A DNA stretch of 64,000 bases from Bacillus suaedaesalsae (GTDB taxonomy: Bacteria > Bacillota > Bacilli > Bacillales > SA4). Below are positions 10,203 through 18,680 of the stretch, in pieces. The DNA lies in assembly GCF_016890225.1 (NCBI RefSeq), contig NZ_JAFELM010000031.1:243492-307491 (forward strand), in the 5' to 3' direction. Below the pieces are notes generated by a model. It was not told the origin of the DNA. It searched no databases and saw nothing but the letters and a program-made list of their open reading frames with translations. Both the position numbers and the translations under genes were made by a program. How positions within the stretch are numbered: position 1 is the first letter of the stretch; every line of letters starts with the position of its first letter.

Positions 10203-10339
10203 GGTAATAACTCCTTTAGACCTATAATACTTATAGTTTATCAAAAAATCAGCCTAAACTGTTTAATTATTTCGTTAGTTTTCATAATTTTTATTCAATC
10301 ACGAGTTAATTTCAATCCTTTGAAGTATTCTAGGGAAAA

Positions 10340-10374
10340 TGAAAACCCTATGAACAGAGGCTCATAGGGTTTTT
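10340..10374 (-). terminator. Terminator of the acyl-CoA carboxylase operon
   Basis: AAAACCCTATGA pairs with TCATAGGGTTTT over 12 bp a few bases after the stop codon. T-rich tracts lie on both strands. Confidence 0.85.
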
Positions 10375-10379
10375 CGACA

Positions 10380-11921
10380 TTATACTGGATATACAGGATG
10401 TTTACGTTCTCCAAATGGCATTTCTTTTGTTTCGTACAATGCAAATCTATTAACTAGAACATCTCTTAGCTCAGAAGCTGCGACAATGTCATCGATAATC
10501 ATTTCTGATGCTAACTTATAAATATCAATATGCTCTTTGTATTCTTGTTGCATTTTCTGAACAAATTGTATTCGTTCTTTTGGATCTTCTATTTCGTTAA
10601 TTTTGTTCGAATAAACTGCATTCACTGCAGCCTCTGGTCCCATAACAGCAATTTGAGCAGTTGGAAGTGCAATACAGCAATCTGGTTCAAATGCTGGACC
10701 AGCCATTGCATAAAGACCCGCTCCATATGCCTTACGAACAATTACAGAAATTTTCGGCACAGTTGCTGAACTCATCGCTGCGATTAACTTCGCACCATGT
10801 CTAATAATCCCTGCTCTCTCAACCTTCGTACCAATCATGAATCCTGGTACGTCAGCTAAAAATAATAACGGAATATGAAATGCATCACAAAGCGTGATAA
10901 ACTTTGCAGCTTTATCAGCAGAATCTACGAAGAGAACCCCACCTTTTACCTTTGGTTGATTTGCGATAATTCCAACTGGACGACCATCTAATCTAGCTAA
11001 TCCTGTAATAATCTCAGGAGCAAATAGTTTTTTAATTTCAAAAAAGCTACCTTCATCGATTAGTGAATCGATTGCCTCGTACATATCAAAAGGAGCATTT
11101 TGGTTCTCTGGAACAATCTCTGTCAAGGAACGTCCTTGCTTTGGTTTAAATCCATCGGAGAGAGGAGCTTTTTCTGTATAATTACTTGGGAAGTAATCTA
11201 GGTACGTACGCGCAATAGCGATTGCCTCTTCCTCATCTTGAGCTAAGATATCACCACATCCACTAACCGAACAGTGCATGCGTGCTCCACCCATCTCCTC
11301 TAGTGTTACTTTTTCACCAATTACCTTTTCTGCCATACGTGGTGAACCTAAATACATAGATGCATTTTTATCAACCATTACGACAATATCACAAAAGGCC
11401 GGTATGTATGCTCCACCTGCAGCGGATGGTCCAAATAGCAAACAAATTTGTGGAATCATACCAGAAAACTTGACTTGGTTATAAAAGATTTTCCCTGCTC
11501 CTCTTCGGTTCGGGAACATATCAAGTTGGTCTGTAATACGAGCTCCTGCTGAATCAACTAAATACAACATAGGAACTTTTAGCTTTTCAGCGGTTTCTTG
11601 GATTCGGATAATTTTCTCAACTGTTCTTGCACCCCAAGAACCTGCCTTAATTGTTGAGTCATTTGCCATTACACAAACGGTTCTACCTTTAATCTTTCCG
11701 ATTGCCGTGACAACGCCATCTGCCGGAAGGTCTTTTGCGCTGTTATTTGCAAACATGCCATCTTCTGTGTATTCACCATTGTCAAATAATAAACGTAAAC
11801 GATCACGAACAAACAACTTATTTTGTTCCTTTAGCTTCTCGTGATATTTAGGTGCTCCTCCAGAAGAGATTACTGATCTTTTCTCATTTAATTGCTGCTC
11901 AAGTTGTTCAGTCTTTAGCAC
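10380..11921 (-). CDS. Acyl-CoA carboxylase, carboxyltransferase (beta) subunit
   Basis: Transfers the carboxyl group from carboxybiotin to an acyl-CoA. It is a double crotonase-fold protein of 513 residues. Oxyanion-hole glycine motifs are visible in each half: GPSAAGGAYIPAFCD in the N-terminal half and RKAYGAGLYAMAGPAF in the C-terminal half, with VPGFMIGTKVERAG between them. It resembles the propionyl-CoA/methylcrotonyl-CoA class and B. subtilis YngE; the acyl substrate is not readable from sequence. GTG at 11921 is chosen because GAGGTGA is correctly spaced before it. Its partners, biotin carrier and biotin carboxylase, lie directly upstream. Confidence 0.85.
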   Translation of the reverse strand: MLKTEQLEQQLNEKRSVISSGGAPKYHEKLKEQNKLFVRDRLRLLFDNGEYTEDGMFANNSAKDLPADGVVTAIGKIKGRTVCVMANDSTIKAGSWGARTVEKIIRIQETAEKLKVPMLYLVDSAGARITDQLDMFPNRRGAGKIFYNQVKFSGMIPQICLLFGPSAAGGAYIPAFCDIVVMVDKNASMYLGSPRMAEKVIGEKVTLEEMGGARMHCSVSGCGDILAQDEEEAIAIARTYLDYFPSNYTEKAPLSDGFKPKQGRSLTEIVPENQNAPFDMYEAIDSLIDEGSFFEIKKLFAPEIITGLARLDGRPVGIIANQPKVKGGVLFVDSADKAAKFITLCDAFHIPLLFLADVPGFMIGTKVERAGIIRHGAKLIAAMSSATVPKISVIVRKAYGAGLYAMAGPAFEPDCCIALPTAQIAVMGPEAAVNAVYSNKINEIEDPKERIQFVQKMQQEYKEHIDIYKLASEMIIDDIVAASELRDVLVNRFALYETKEMPFGERKHPVYPV

Positions 11922-11941
11922 ATTGTTCACCTCGCATTAAT

Positions 11942-12154
11942 TTATTTCAACACTACTAAAATGTCACCTTCATTTACAAAATCACCTATGTTTACTTTAA
12001 TTTCTACTACTTCACCAGCTTCTGTACTTTCAACTGGAATTTCCATTTTCATTGATTCTAAAACTAATAGCGTTTGACCAGCAGTCACACTTTGTCCAAC
12101 CTCTGTTATAACGTTAAATACTGTTCCTGCCATACTTGATGTAATTTCTTTCAT
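11942..12154 (-). CDS. Biotin carrier protein of acyl-CoA carboxylase
   Basis: A 70-residue free-standing biotinyl domain that shuttles carboxybiotin between the neighbouring biotin carboxylase and carboxyltransferase. The biotinylation motif ESMKMEIP, with the target lysine between two methionines, is intact, followed by GDFVNEGDILVVL. The start at 12154 (MKEITSSMAG) fits the spacing from GGGGGA; in-frame TTG and ATG codons lie 15 and 6 bases further upstream. Confidence 0.9.
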   Translation of the reverse strand: MKEITSSMAGTVFNVITEVGQSVTAGQTLLVLESMKMEIPVESTEAGEVVEIKVNIGDFVNEGDILVVLK

Positions 12155-12169
12155 TTTCATTTCCCCCAA

Positions 12170-13504
12170 TTATGCTTTAATCTTTGTTAAATATGATGTA
12201 GTATAGTTTCCTATTTGGTAGGATTCCTCTGATAAAATTTCTTCGAATAGAGTACCATTATGTTTAATTCCATTAATCGTGAGTTTATTAAAAAATGCTT
12301 TTGCCTTCTCTATTGCTTGGAGACGATTCTCACCATAGACAATTACCTTTGCTATCATCGGATCATAAAACGGAGTAACGGTTGAACCACTCTCATACCC
12401 ATAATCGATTCTAACTCCTTCACTCATCTCGTAAGAAAATTGTTCAATCTTCCCAGGTGAAGGCATAAATGTAGTAGGATTTTCAGCATATAGTCTAAAT
12501 TCGATAGAATGACCATTTGACGTAATTTCGTCTTGGTTTTTCGGAAGTTTTTCTCCAAAGGCCACTAAAATCTGCCACTCTACTAAGTCCAGTCCTGTTA
12601 CCATTTCTGTTACAGGATGTTCCACCTGTAATCTAGTATTCATTTCTAAGAAGTAAAAGTTTTCGTTTTCATCGACAACAAATTCAATTGTTCCTGCATT
12701 TACATAATCAACCGACCTTGCAGCCTTTAGAGCAGCTTCACAAATTTCCACTCTCTTTTGTTCTGATAAGAATGGACTTGGTGACTCTTCAATAACCTTT
12801 TGATTACGGCGTTGAACAGAACAATCACGTTCAAATAAATGCACGATGTTTCCGTGAGTGTCACCGAATACTTGCACTTCAATATGTCTTGCATTTGTGA
12901 TGAACTTTTCAAGGAAAACCTCGTCATTACCAAAGTACGCTTTTGCTCTTGTCTTCGTCGTTTGGTATGCATTTCTTAATGCTACTTCGTCATCACACTT
13001 TTGCATGCCAATACCACCACCGCCACCACTTGCCTTCAGCATGACAGGATAGCCTATTTCTGAAGCAAATGAACAAACTTCTTCGATATCAGAAAGTCCA
13101 TCTGCACTCCCCGGTACCACAGGTACTCCTGAATTCTTCATTGTTTGACGAGATGCAATCTTATCACCCATTAAAGAAATTGTTTTTGCTGTAGGTCCAA
13201 TAAATCGAATACCCTTTTCTTCAACTTTTCTCGCAAATACTGCATTCTCAGAAAGGAAACCATAGCCCGGATGGATCGCATCTACCTGTTCTTGCTCTGC
13301 AATCTCTAATATGAAATCAGCATTCAAATAAGATTTTTGAACAGGAGGCTCCCCAATACAATAAGCGACTGTTGCTTCTTTTACATATGGCAGCTCTTTA
13401 TCCGCTTCAGAATATACGGCTACAGTCTCGATATTTAAACGTTGACACGTTTTAATGATCCGAAGTGCTATTTCTCCCCTATTAGCGATTAGAATCTTTT
13501 TCAA
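12170..13504 (-). CDS. Acyl-CoA carboxylase, biotin carboxylase subunit
   Basis: ATP-dependent carboxylation of the biotin carrier. The 444-residue protein has KKILIANRGEIALRI at the start, the ATP-grasp glycine loop KASGGGGGIGMQ, HIEVQVFGD, ERDCSVQRRNQKVIEE, and the catalytic EMNTRLQVEHPVTEMVTG. The TTG start at 13504 follows AAAGGAG; starting at the ATG at 13534 would put that ribosome-binding site inside the gene. It is the first gene of the carboxylase trio. This is distinct from the essential AccC for fatty-acid synthesis, which is normally encoded with accB elsewhere. Confidence 0.88.
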   Translation of the reverse strand: MKKILIANRGEIALRIIKTCQRLNIETVAVYSEADKELPYVKEATVAYCIGEPPVQKSYLNADFILEIAEQEQVDAIHPGYGFLSENAVFARKVEEKGIRFIGPTAKTISLMGDKIASRQTMKNSGVPVVPGSADGLSDIEEVCSFASEIGYPVMLKASGGGGGIGMQKCDDEVALRNAYQTTKTRAKAYFGNDEVFLEKFITNARHIEVQVFGDTHGNIVHLFERDCSVQRRNQKVIEESPSPFLSEQKRVEICEAALKAARSVDYVNAGTIEFVVDENENFYFLEMNTRLQVEHPVTEMVTGLDLVEWQILVAFGEKLPKNQDEITSNGHSIEFRLYAENPTTFMPSPGKIEQFSYEMSEGVRIDYGYESGSTVTPFYDPMIAKVIVYGENRLQAIEKAKAFFNKLTINGIKHNGTLFEEILSEESYQIGNYTTSYLTKIKA

Positions 13505-13648
13505 ACCCACCAGCTCCTTTCTGCCCTCGAACATTGAATGTTATCTCTAGTTAGGAAATAACACGGTAAGCTTCCTACAGTTGCCTAATATAAAATTAAG
13601 CCACTATCAGTAATATTTCTTTACTTTTCATAAAATTCCTTCTTTCAT

Positions 13649-13662
13649 TGTAACCGCTTTCG
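13649..13662 (+). promoter_or_regulatory. cre-like site between the acyl-CoA carboxylase operon and ylbP
   Basis: TGTAACCGCTTTCG matches the CcpA consensus TGWAANCGNTNWCA at 13 of 14 positions. It lies about 145 bp upstream of the biotin carboxylase start and 34 bp before a TATAAT (13696) that could serve ylbP. This suggests carbon catabolite control of the carboxylase operon. Confidence 0.5.
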
Positions 13663-13790
13663 CAAGTTTGTGCAGAATTTTTTGTTTTTTTGTATTATAA
13701 TGTAGGAAGAATAAGTTGAAATCATTTTTATTTCTCGTTATTTTTTTGTATGATAAAGTAGAGATGGTATCCGACAAAGGGGGATATAAA

Positions 13791-14246
13791 ATGGCAGCAT
13801 TTAAAGTTGAAAAACTTCGAGTTAATTATAAAACATTAGAAGAATTTAAGAAATTTAAAGAATATGGTTTGCAGGAATTGTCTATGCTTGAAGACCTTCA
13901 AGCGAACATTATGGAAGACGATATCGAATCGCCATTTTACGGAATTTATTATGGTGATAAGTTAGTTGCGCGAATGAGTTTATACCGTGTCGATCAAAAG
14001 GAAGACAAGTACTTTAATCCTCCACAAGAGTACTTAGAGCTTTGGAAATTAGAAGTACTAGCTGATTATCAGCAAAAAGGATTCGGAAAAGCATTAGTCG
14101 AGTATGCAAAAGGCTATAACTTACCAATTAAAACAAATCCTCGGATTAAATCTGCAGAGTTCTGGAGCAAGATGGACTTTGTTCCAGTTGAATACGATAT
14201 GGAACGAGATTTTGGTGCAAATCCACTTGTTTGGTACCCGAATTAG
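13791..14246 (+). CDS. ylbP: GNAT-family N-acetyltransferase YlbP
   Basis: A 151-residue Gcn5-type acetyltransferase with unknown substrate. The acetyl-CoA pyrophosphate loop is seen as LEVLADYQQKGFGKALVEYA (Q/R-x-x-G-x-G/A form). The ATG at 13791 follows AAAGGGGG; an in-frame ATG at 13716 is rejected. It is divergent from the carboxylase operon and convergent with gerR, as in B. subtilis apart from the extra carboxylase genes. Confidence 0.85.
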   Translation: MAAFKVEKLRVNYKTLEEFKKFKEYGLQELSMLEDLQANIMEDDIESPFYGIYYGDKLVARMSLYRVDQKEDKYFNPPQEYLELWKLEVLADYQQKGFGKALVEYAKGYNLPIKTNPRIKSAEFWSKMDFVPVEYDMERDFGANPLVWYPN

Positions 14247-14267
14247 AGAGCAATAATTTTACTTCAA

Positions 14268-14303
14268 AATGAAAACCAGCTAGAGTTACTAGCTGGTTTT
14301 CAT
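14268..14303. terminator. Bidirectional terminator between ylbP and gerR
   Basis: A 13 bp perfect stem (GAAAACCAGCTAG and its complement) with a five-base loop lies just beyond both convergent stop codons. Confidence 0.9.
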
Positions 14304-14306
14304 TTA

Positions 14307-14927
14307 TTATTTTTCCACTTTTTCTAAGCTTCCATTTCTTTCAATTTGGAATTTTACTTGGCGATTTTTCGGATCTTCTTCTTGGAGCATCATCATTTTT
14401 CTAGCACGGTCCATAATCCCCATTAACGCTTTATAATCTTCTTTTACGAGATCTAATTGCTTCTCTACTTCTTTTTTCTCTTTTTTCAATCTAGTATTCT
14501 CGTCTTCTAACGAACTCACCCGTTCCTTCAAGTGATCATATTCCTCTTTTAACGTTCCTTGCGTATCTTCCGATTGCTCATATCTTCTTAAGTACGCAAT
14601 TACATCAGATAATGTTAATTGGTCATCACTATTTAGACTATTTTCTTCATTCGAATGTGTATCTTCTACCACATGAGCCTTCGGAGTTGGACCTTCCTTC
14701 TTTAATTCTTTCCTTTGTTGCTTTGCTAATTCAATTCCTTGTTTGTATTGTTTCCTAACGTAAGAATTCCACCTAAACCCACATGCAGCTGAAGTTCTCG
14801 ATAGATTTCTACCAACTTCTTCAAATGCTGAGAGTTGAGTGCCACCTTCTCTAATATATTTCAATACAACTTCTGCCAATAGTAAATCCTCATCTTGTGT
14901 CCAAGCATCTTGACGTACTGTTGTCAT
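14307..14927 (-). CDS. gerR: RsfA-family sporulation transcription regulator (GerR/YlbO)
   Basis: A 206-residue protein with an N-terminal Myb/SANT-like helix-turn-helix (DAWTQDEDLLLAEVVLKYIR … AACGFRWNSYVRKQY), a basic linker and a long C-terminal coiled coil (about 125-190). This layout is that of RsfA/YlbO proteins. B. subtilis YlbO (GerR) acts in the mother cell to turn off some SigE-dependent genes. The position next to ylbP supports orthology. The ATG at 14927 follows AGGGGG. Confidence 0.85.
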   Translation of the reverse strand: MTTVRQDAWTQDEDLLLAEVVLKYIREGGTQLSAFEEVGRNLSRTSAACGFRWNSYVRKQYKQGIELAKQQRKELKKEGPTPKAHVVEDTHSNEENSLNSDDQLTLSDVIAYLRRYEQSEDTQGTLKEEYDHLKERVSSLEDENTRLKKEKKEVEKQLDLVKEDYKALMGIMDRARKMMMLQEEDPKNRQVKFQIERNGSLEKVEK

Positions 14928-15071
14928 TCCAAAACCCCCTAGTCACTTTTTTATTTCATACATATGCGACTAGTAGAAAAGATAGACATAGGAATACTCT
15001 AGTAAAGGATAATTTTTTTATTTTTCCACCTTAAATAAGTTGTTGATATCCATGGAAGATACTCGCTTACA

Positions 15072-15105
15072 GCAGTTGAAGGGGGTAATCTCCCTTCCAA
15101 CCTAC
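15072..15105 (-). other. Hairpin downstream of the enoyl-CoA hydratase-like gene
   Basis: An imperfect GC-rich stem (GTTGGAAGGG with CCCCTTCAAC) lies 30 bp after the stop codon. No T tract follows on either strand, so it may protect the 3' end rather than terminate transcription. Confidence 0.4.
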
Positions 15106-15135
15106 TTCATAAAATCAAGTCTTTTTAGTAACTTA

Positions 15136-15909
15136 TTAATTTTTCTTCCTAGCTAAAAAGGCATTTACTGCGTGGTGATGTTCCTCACCTTCCCAAAGGA
15201 TTGAGCATTGTTTAATTTCCTCGTTCATTCTAGATTTTAAGTTGGAGGATAACCATTTTCTGACTGACATCGCTTTATATGATGCAAGTACATCAGATGA
15301 ACTGTTGTTCAATAACTCTTCAATCCATTTGATTCCTTCCTCCTGGAATTCTCCTTCGTCAAACACTTGATTAATAAAACCAAGTTCAACCCCTGTTTCA
15401 GAGGGAATAACGTTAGCTGAATATAGCATTTTACACGCTCTATCAAAGGGAATCTTTTCTAATAACATTGTTCCTCCTCCCCAGCCCGTTGTGATTCCTA
15501 GCTTACCTTGAATGAATCCAAATTTAGTTGATTCCTTTGCGATACGAAAATCACATGCTGTTGCAATTTCACAACCTCCGCCCACTGCTACTCCATTCAT
15601 AAGAGCAAAAGTGGGACGATTTAATGTCATGAGTTCAAAGAGTATATCCCCCATTTTAGACAGCATCGAGTATGCTTCTTCTTCCGTATGTAAACCGTGA
15701 AATACAGATAAATCACCACCGGAACAAAATGCCTCCATTCCCGAACCTGTTATGATTAAACCTTTTATTGATGAATCTTGTTTCACCGTATGTATCGCTT
15801 CTTTAAATCCTTCCATTACCTGATAATCGATTGCATTTCTTACGTCCGGGCGATTAATTGTAAATAACAGTAATTGATTGTGCAAACGCTCAAGTTTTGT
15901 CTTTTTCAT
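15136..15909 (-). CDS. Enoyl-CoA hydratase/isomerase family protein
   Basis: A crotonase-fold enzyme of 257 residues. Oxyanion-hole elements are present: MEAFCSGGDLSVF near residue 62 and MNGVAVGGGCEIATACDFRIA near 105. The usual first catalytic glutamate region reads GITTGWGGGTMLLEKI, where hydratases typically have a Glu before or within this loop, so the exact reaction (hydratase, isomerase or hydrolase) is not certain. The ATG at 15909 follows GGGGGAAA. It is an insertion between gerR and rpmF relative to B. subtilis. Confidence 0.8.
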   Translation of the reverse strand: MKKTKLERLHNQLLLFTINRPDVRNAIDYQVMEGFKEAIHTVKQDSSIKGLIITGSGMEAFCSGGDLSVFHGLHTEEEAYSMLSKMGDILFELMTLNRPTFALMNGVAVGGGCEIATACDFRIAKESTKFGFIQGKLGITTGWGGGTMLLEKIPFDRACKMLYSANVIPSETGVELGFINQVFDEGEFQEEGIKWIEELLNNSSSDVLASYKAMSVRKWLSSNLKSRMNEEIKQCSILWEGEEHHHAVNAFLARKKN

Positions 15910-15947
15910 AATCAATTTCCCCCATGCTTTGTTTATTATGTTTATAT

Positions 15948-15978
15948 GAAAAAAACCGTACTAGATTCTAGTACGGCC
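15948..15978 (-). terminator. Terminator of the ylbN-rpmF operon
   Basis: CCGTACTAG and CTAGTACGG pair with a three-base loop, and the minus strand continues into a run of T. Confidence 0.9.
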
Positions 15979-15992
15979 TTAGTCTTCATGTA

Positions 15993-16166
15993 TTATTTGT
16001 TTACTACTTCTTTCCCTTTGTATGTTCCACACTCTTTACATACACGGTGAGCTAATTTCATTTCACCACAGCTTGGGCATGCCACCATACCAGGAATTTC
16101 TAACTTGAAATGTGTACGGCGCTTTCTCTTTGCAGTTTTAGATGTTCTTCTAAAAGGTACAGCCAT
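15993..16166 (-). CDS. rpmF: 50S ribosomal protein L32
   Basis: A 57-residue ribosomal protein starting [17 protein letters not shown], with two CxxC pairs (CPSC and CKEC), so the zinc-binding form of L32. The ATG at 16166 follows AAGGAGGTGGG. Co-transcribed with the upstream ylbN (DUF177), the usual pairing across bacteria. Confidence 0.97.
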   Translation of the reverse strand: MAVPFRRTSKTAKRKRRTHFKLEIPGMVACPSCGEMKLAHRVCKECGTYKGKEVVNK

Positions 16167-16203
16167 TCGTCCCACCTCCTTAAAAAGTCACATAGTTACA
16201 TTG

Positions 16204-16716
16204 TTACTTATCTTTTTCAAAAAAGTTGGCTAATCCAGCAAGACGCGGATCAACTTTTTCTTCTAGTTCAAGTTCGGTTATGACTTTCCAACCTTGTCCC
16301 ACTTGAGGTGCACTTTTCTTTTCATCTGGATTCTCCGCAAAGATTTGCATTGGAATCTCTAAAAGAATGTTCTCCTCAATTACAGGCATTAAGTCAATCA
16401 CTTCACCTTGAGGTTCATGAAAATCCACATCAACCTCGTATTCTGCAGGTTGCAGAAGAAAATGTTCAGTTGTCGTAATGTCAAATGGCAATTCAACATC
16501 CACTAACGTTCTAGAACACGGTAGCACAAGCGTGCCAGTTAGATGTAAATGAAAAGTTGCTTTATCACTACTCACGTCAACCCTGCCAGTCACTTTCACT
16601 GGAGATACGTCACGTATTTCATGATTCTTCTTTTTCAGTTCACTAACTTCAATAACCTCATCAAGTGTTAGAGGTTTATGAAGATATTTTTTCAACTGAT
16701 GTATATGCCATTTCAT
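16204..16716 (-). CDS. ylbN: YceD/DUF177 family protein YlbN
   Basis: A conserved protein of about 170 residues encoded just upstream of rpmF. Members of this family are linked to 23S rRNA accumulation or ribosome assembly in plants and bacteria. Visible family features are EIRDVSPVKVTGRVD in the N-terminal part, the single Cys in LVLPCSRTLVDVELPF, and DPRLAGLANFFE at the end. The start at MKWHIHQL (16716) follows AGAGGTG; a second ATG sits directly before it. Confidence 0.9.
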   Translation of the reverse strand: MKWHIHQLKKYLHKPLTLDEVIEVSELKKKNHEIRDVSPVKVTGRVDVSSDKATFHLHLTGTLVLPCSRTLVDVELPFDITTTEHFLLQPAEYEVDVDFHEPQGEVIDLMPVIEENILLEIPMQIFAENPDEKKSAPQVGQGWKVITELELEEKVDPRLAGLANFFEKDK

Positions 16717-16745
16717 CATGTTCACCTCTATGAGCAACAAAATAA

Positions 16746-16774
16746 ATTATAGCTTTGTATAATAGAATTGTCAA
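16746..16774 (-). promoter_or_regulatory. SigA promoter of ylbN-rpmF
   Basis: A perfect minus-strand TTGACA, 17 bp, TATAAT about 30 bp upstream of the ylbN start. This is the strongest canonical promoter in the window, as expected for a ribosomal protein operon. Confidence 0.9.
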
Positions 16775-16964
16775 TATTTTTTCTTTACACTATACTTATG
16801 ATTATACAAGGCAAAACCGAGCGATTGAATGCTTGTTATATCGCTAAAGTACACTTTATCATGTTTGTCTATGAAATGCCAATTGATTCAATACTTAAAT
16901 TTTTATTGAAATACTAGTTCGGACCACTTTTCTGGTCCTACTCTATCCAAAAGTGGGTGATTTC

Positions 16965-18206
16965 ATGAAATCTGCTGGTGTAATTGTTGAATATAATCCT
17001 TTTCATAACGGACATTTATATCATTTACAACAAACAAAGGAAGTAACCAGAGCAGATGTTGTAGTTGCTGTGATGAGCGGATATTTTTTACAACGCGGGG
17101 AACCTGCATTATTGTCAAAGTGGGCTCGAACCAAAATGGCTTTAAGCTCAGGAGTTGACATTGTTGTTGAGCTTCCGTATGCATTTTCAACGCAAAAGGC
17201 TGAATTGTTTGCTAATGGAGCAATTTCTATATTAGAGGCCATGAACGTGGATGAGGTTTGTTTTGGTAGTGAATCAGGGAACATTTCTTCCTTTTTAGCA
17301 ACCTTATCGGCTATGGAAGAAAATAAGGCTGCATTTGATGTACTTGTTCAAAAATATAGTAGGGAAGGCAACAGCTATCCGAAAGCAGCATCACTTGCAT
17401 ATCGAGCACTAAATATACCTGATGCAACGGTCGACTTAAGCCGTCCTAACAACATTCTTGGATATCATTACGTAAAAGCAATAGCCGATCAAAAAGCGCG
17501 TATTAAACCGATAACCATTACTCGCACGGGAGCTAATTATCATGACGAGCATTTTCAATCCCCTTCCATTGCGAGTGCAACCAGCATTCGAAAGGCCTTA
17601 TTTTCTAATGAAGGTACCTTGCAGGATATTTTAAACTACGTTCCTGAAGCTACGTACACTTCTCTATTTGATTATAAAAAGGTTATGGGACAGCTGCATG
17701 ACTGGGAACAATACTTCTCCTTATTAAAATATAAGGTCTTAACAACTGACCTTAATGTCCTAGCAAGTTTATATGAAATCGAAGAAGGACTCGAACACCG
17801 TATAGTTTCTTCTATAAAAGAAGCAACGAGCTATCATGAATTCATGGAAAACTTAAAAACAAAGCGTTATACGTGGACAAGACTTCAACGAGCATGTACA
17901 CACATATTAACTCACACGAAAAAGGATGTTATGAAACGTGTAACAGCTGATCATAAATCTTCTTACATCCGATTATTGGGAATGAGTCAGAATGGACGAG
18001 CATATTTACAAAAGTATAAAAAGGAACTTCCGTTACCTTTACTCACAAAACTAACGTCACAGTCGAATGAAATGCAGCAATTAGACATTAGAGCAGCGAC
18101 TACATATGGTATGGTTCTACCAGAGCCAATACGTTCAGAGTGGATGAAAACGGAGTACTCTACTCCACCTATACAGTATGATGAGGAAAGTAAATCATTT
18201 TTATAA
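16965..18206 (+). CDS. tmcAL: tRNA(Met) cytidine acetate ligase TmcAL (YlbM)
   Basis: Forms N4-acetylcytidine at the wobble position of elongator tRNA-Met from acetate and ATP. The 413-residue protein opens with the nucleotidyltransferase motif GVIVEYNPFHNGHLYHL (an HxGH-type signature). It continues with VMSGYFLQRGEPALLSKW, SRPNNILGYHYVKAI and ITRTGANYHD, all typical of YlbM. The ATG at 16965 is used; the in-frame GTG 12 bases upstream falls in the ribosome-binding region. Divergent from ylbN. Confidence 0.94.
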   Translation: MKSAGVIVEYNPFHNGHLYHLQQTKEVTRADVVVAVMSGYFLQRGEPALLSKWARTKMALSSGVDIVVELPYAFSTQKAELFANGAISILEAMNVDEVCFGSESGNISSFLATLSAMEENKAAFDVLVQKYSREGNSYPKAASLAYRALNIPDATVDLSRPNNILGYHYVKAIADQKARIKPITITRTGANYHDEHFQSPSIASATSIRKALFSNEGTLQDILNYVPEATYTSLFDYKKVMGQLHDWEQYFSLLKYKVLTTDLNVLASLYEIEEGLEHRIVSSIKEATSYHEFMENLKTKRYTWTRLQRACTHILTHTKKDVMKRVTADHKSSYIRLLGMSQNGRAYLQKYKKELPLPLLTKLTSQSNEMQQLDIRAATTYGMVLPEPIRSEWMKTEYSTPPIQYDEESKSFL

Positions 18207-18243
18207 AGAATTACACTAAAATACCAGTTAGATAGATAAAAAA

Positions 18244-18567
18244 GAAGCTGGGACATAACTAAATAATGGCGAATAATATCTAAATTATTCTACCTATTAA
18301 ATATGATATTTTTTTCCTACCCATTGCTATTTATTAATCAGTTAAGCTGGAAGAACAAGTTCGTTCCATTGCGCTGCAGACACTCGCTTTCCTCTACTTC
18401 CCGCAGGAGTCGAGTGTCTTCCGCTCCATTCCACTAGTTTTTATAAATAGTATGCAAAATCAAACAAATTTATTGAAAGCAACAAATAAAGACCCGAACT
18501 ATTAGGTGAAAGATATTGCCTAATAGTTCGGGTTTATCATTGGCTGAAATACTTATGTCTCAGCCTC
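18244..18567 (-). repeat. Repeat element A1 (GAGGCTGGGAC-ended family), short version
   Basis: This 324 bp element fills most of the 474 bp gap between tmcAL and ylbL. Its ends are inverted repeats (GAAGCTGGGACATAA and, inverted, GAGGCTGAGACATAA). It is an inverted copy of the 26.2 kb element, sharing the hairpin AACCCGAACTATTAGG near one end and the segment GGAATGGAGCGGAAGACA, but lacks about 82 bp of the core. The hairpin side faces the 3' end of ylbL and has a T-rich exit, so it could terminate that transcript. No ORF is present. Confidence 0.85.
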
Positions 18568-18680
18568 GTTTGCGTTCCCTTGCTCTAGTGCTCATGACAA
18601 AGTATAAGTTTACTAAGAACGCCCATGTCCTGTGGGCAACGTAGACTTCAGTACTCTTGATTACAAGTCCGCTACCTTAT

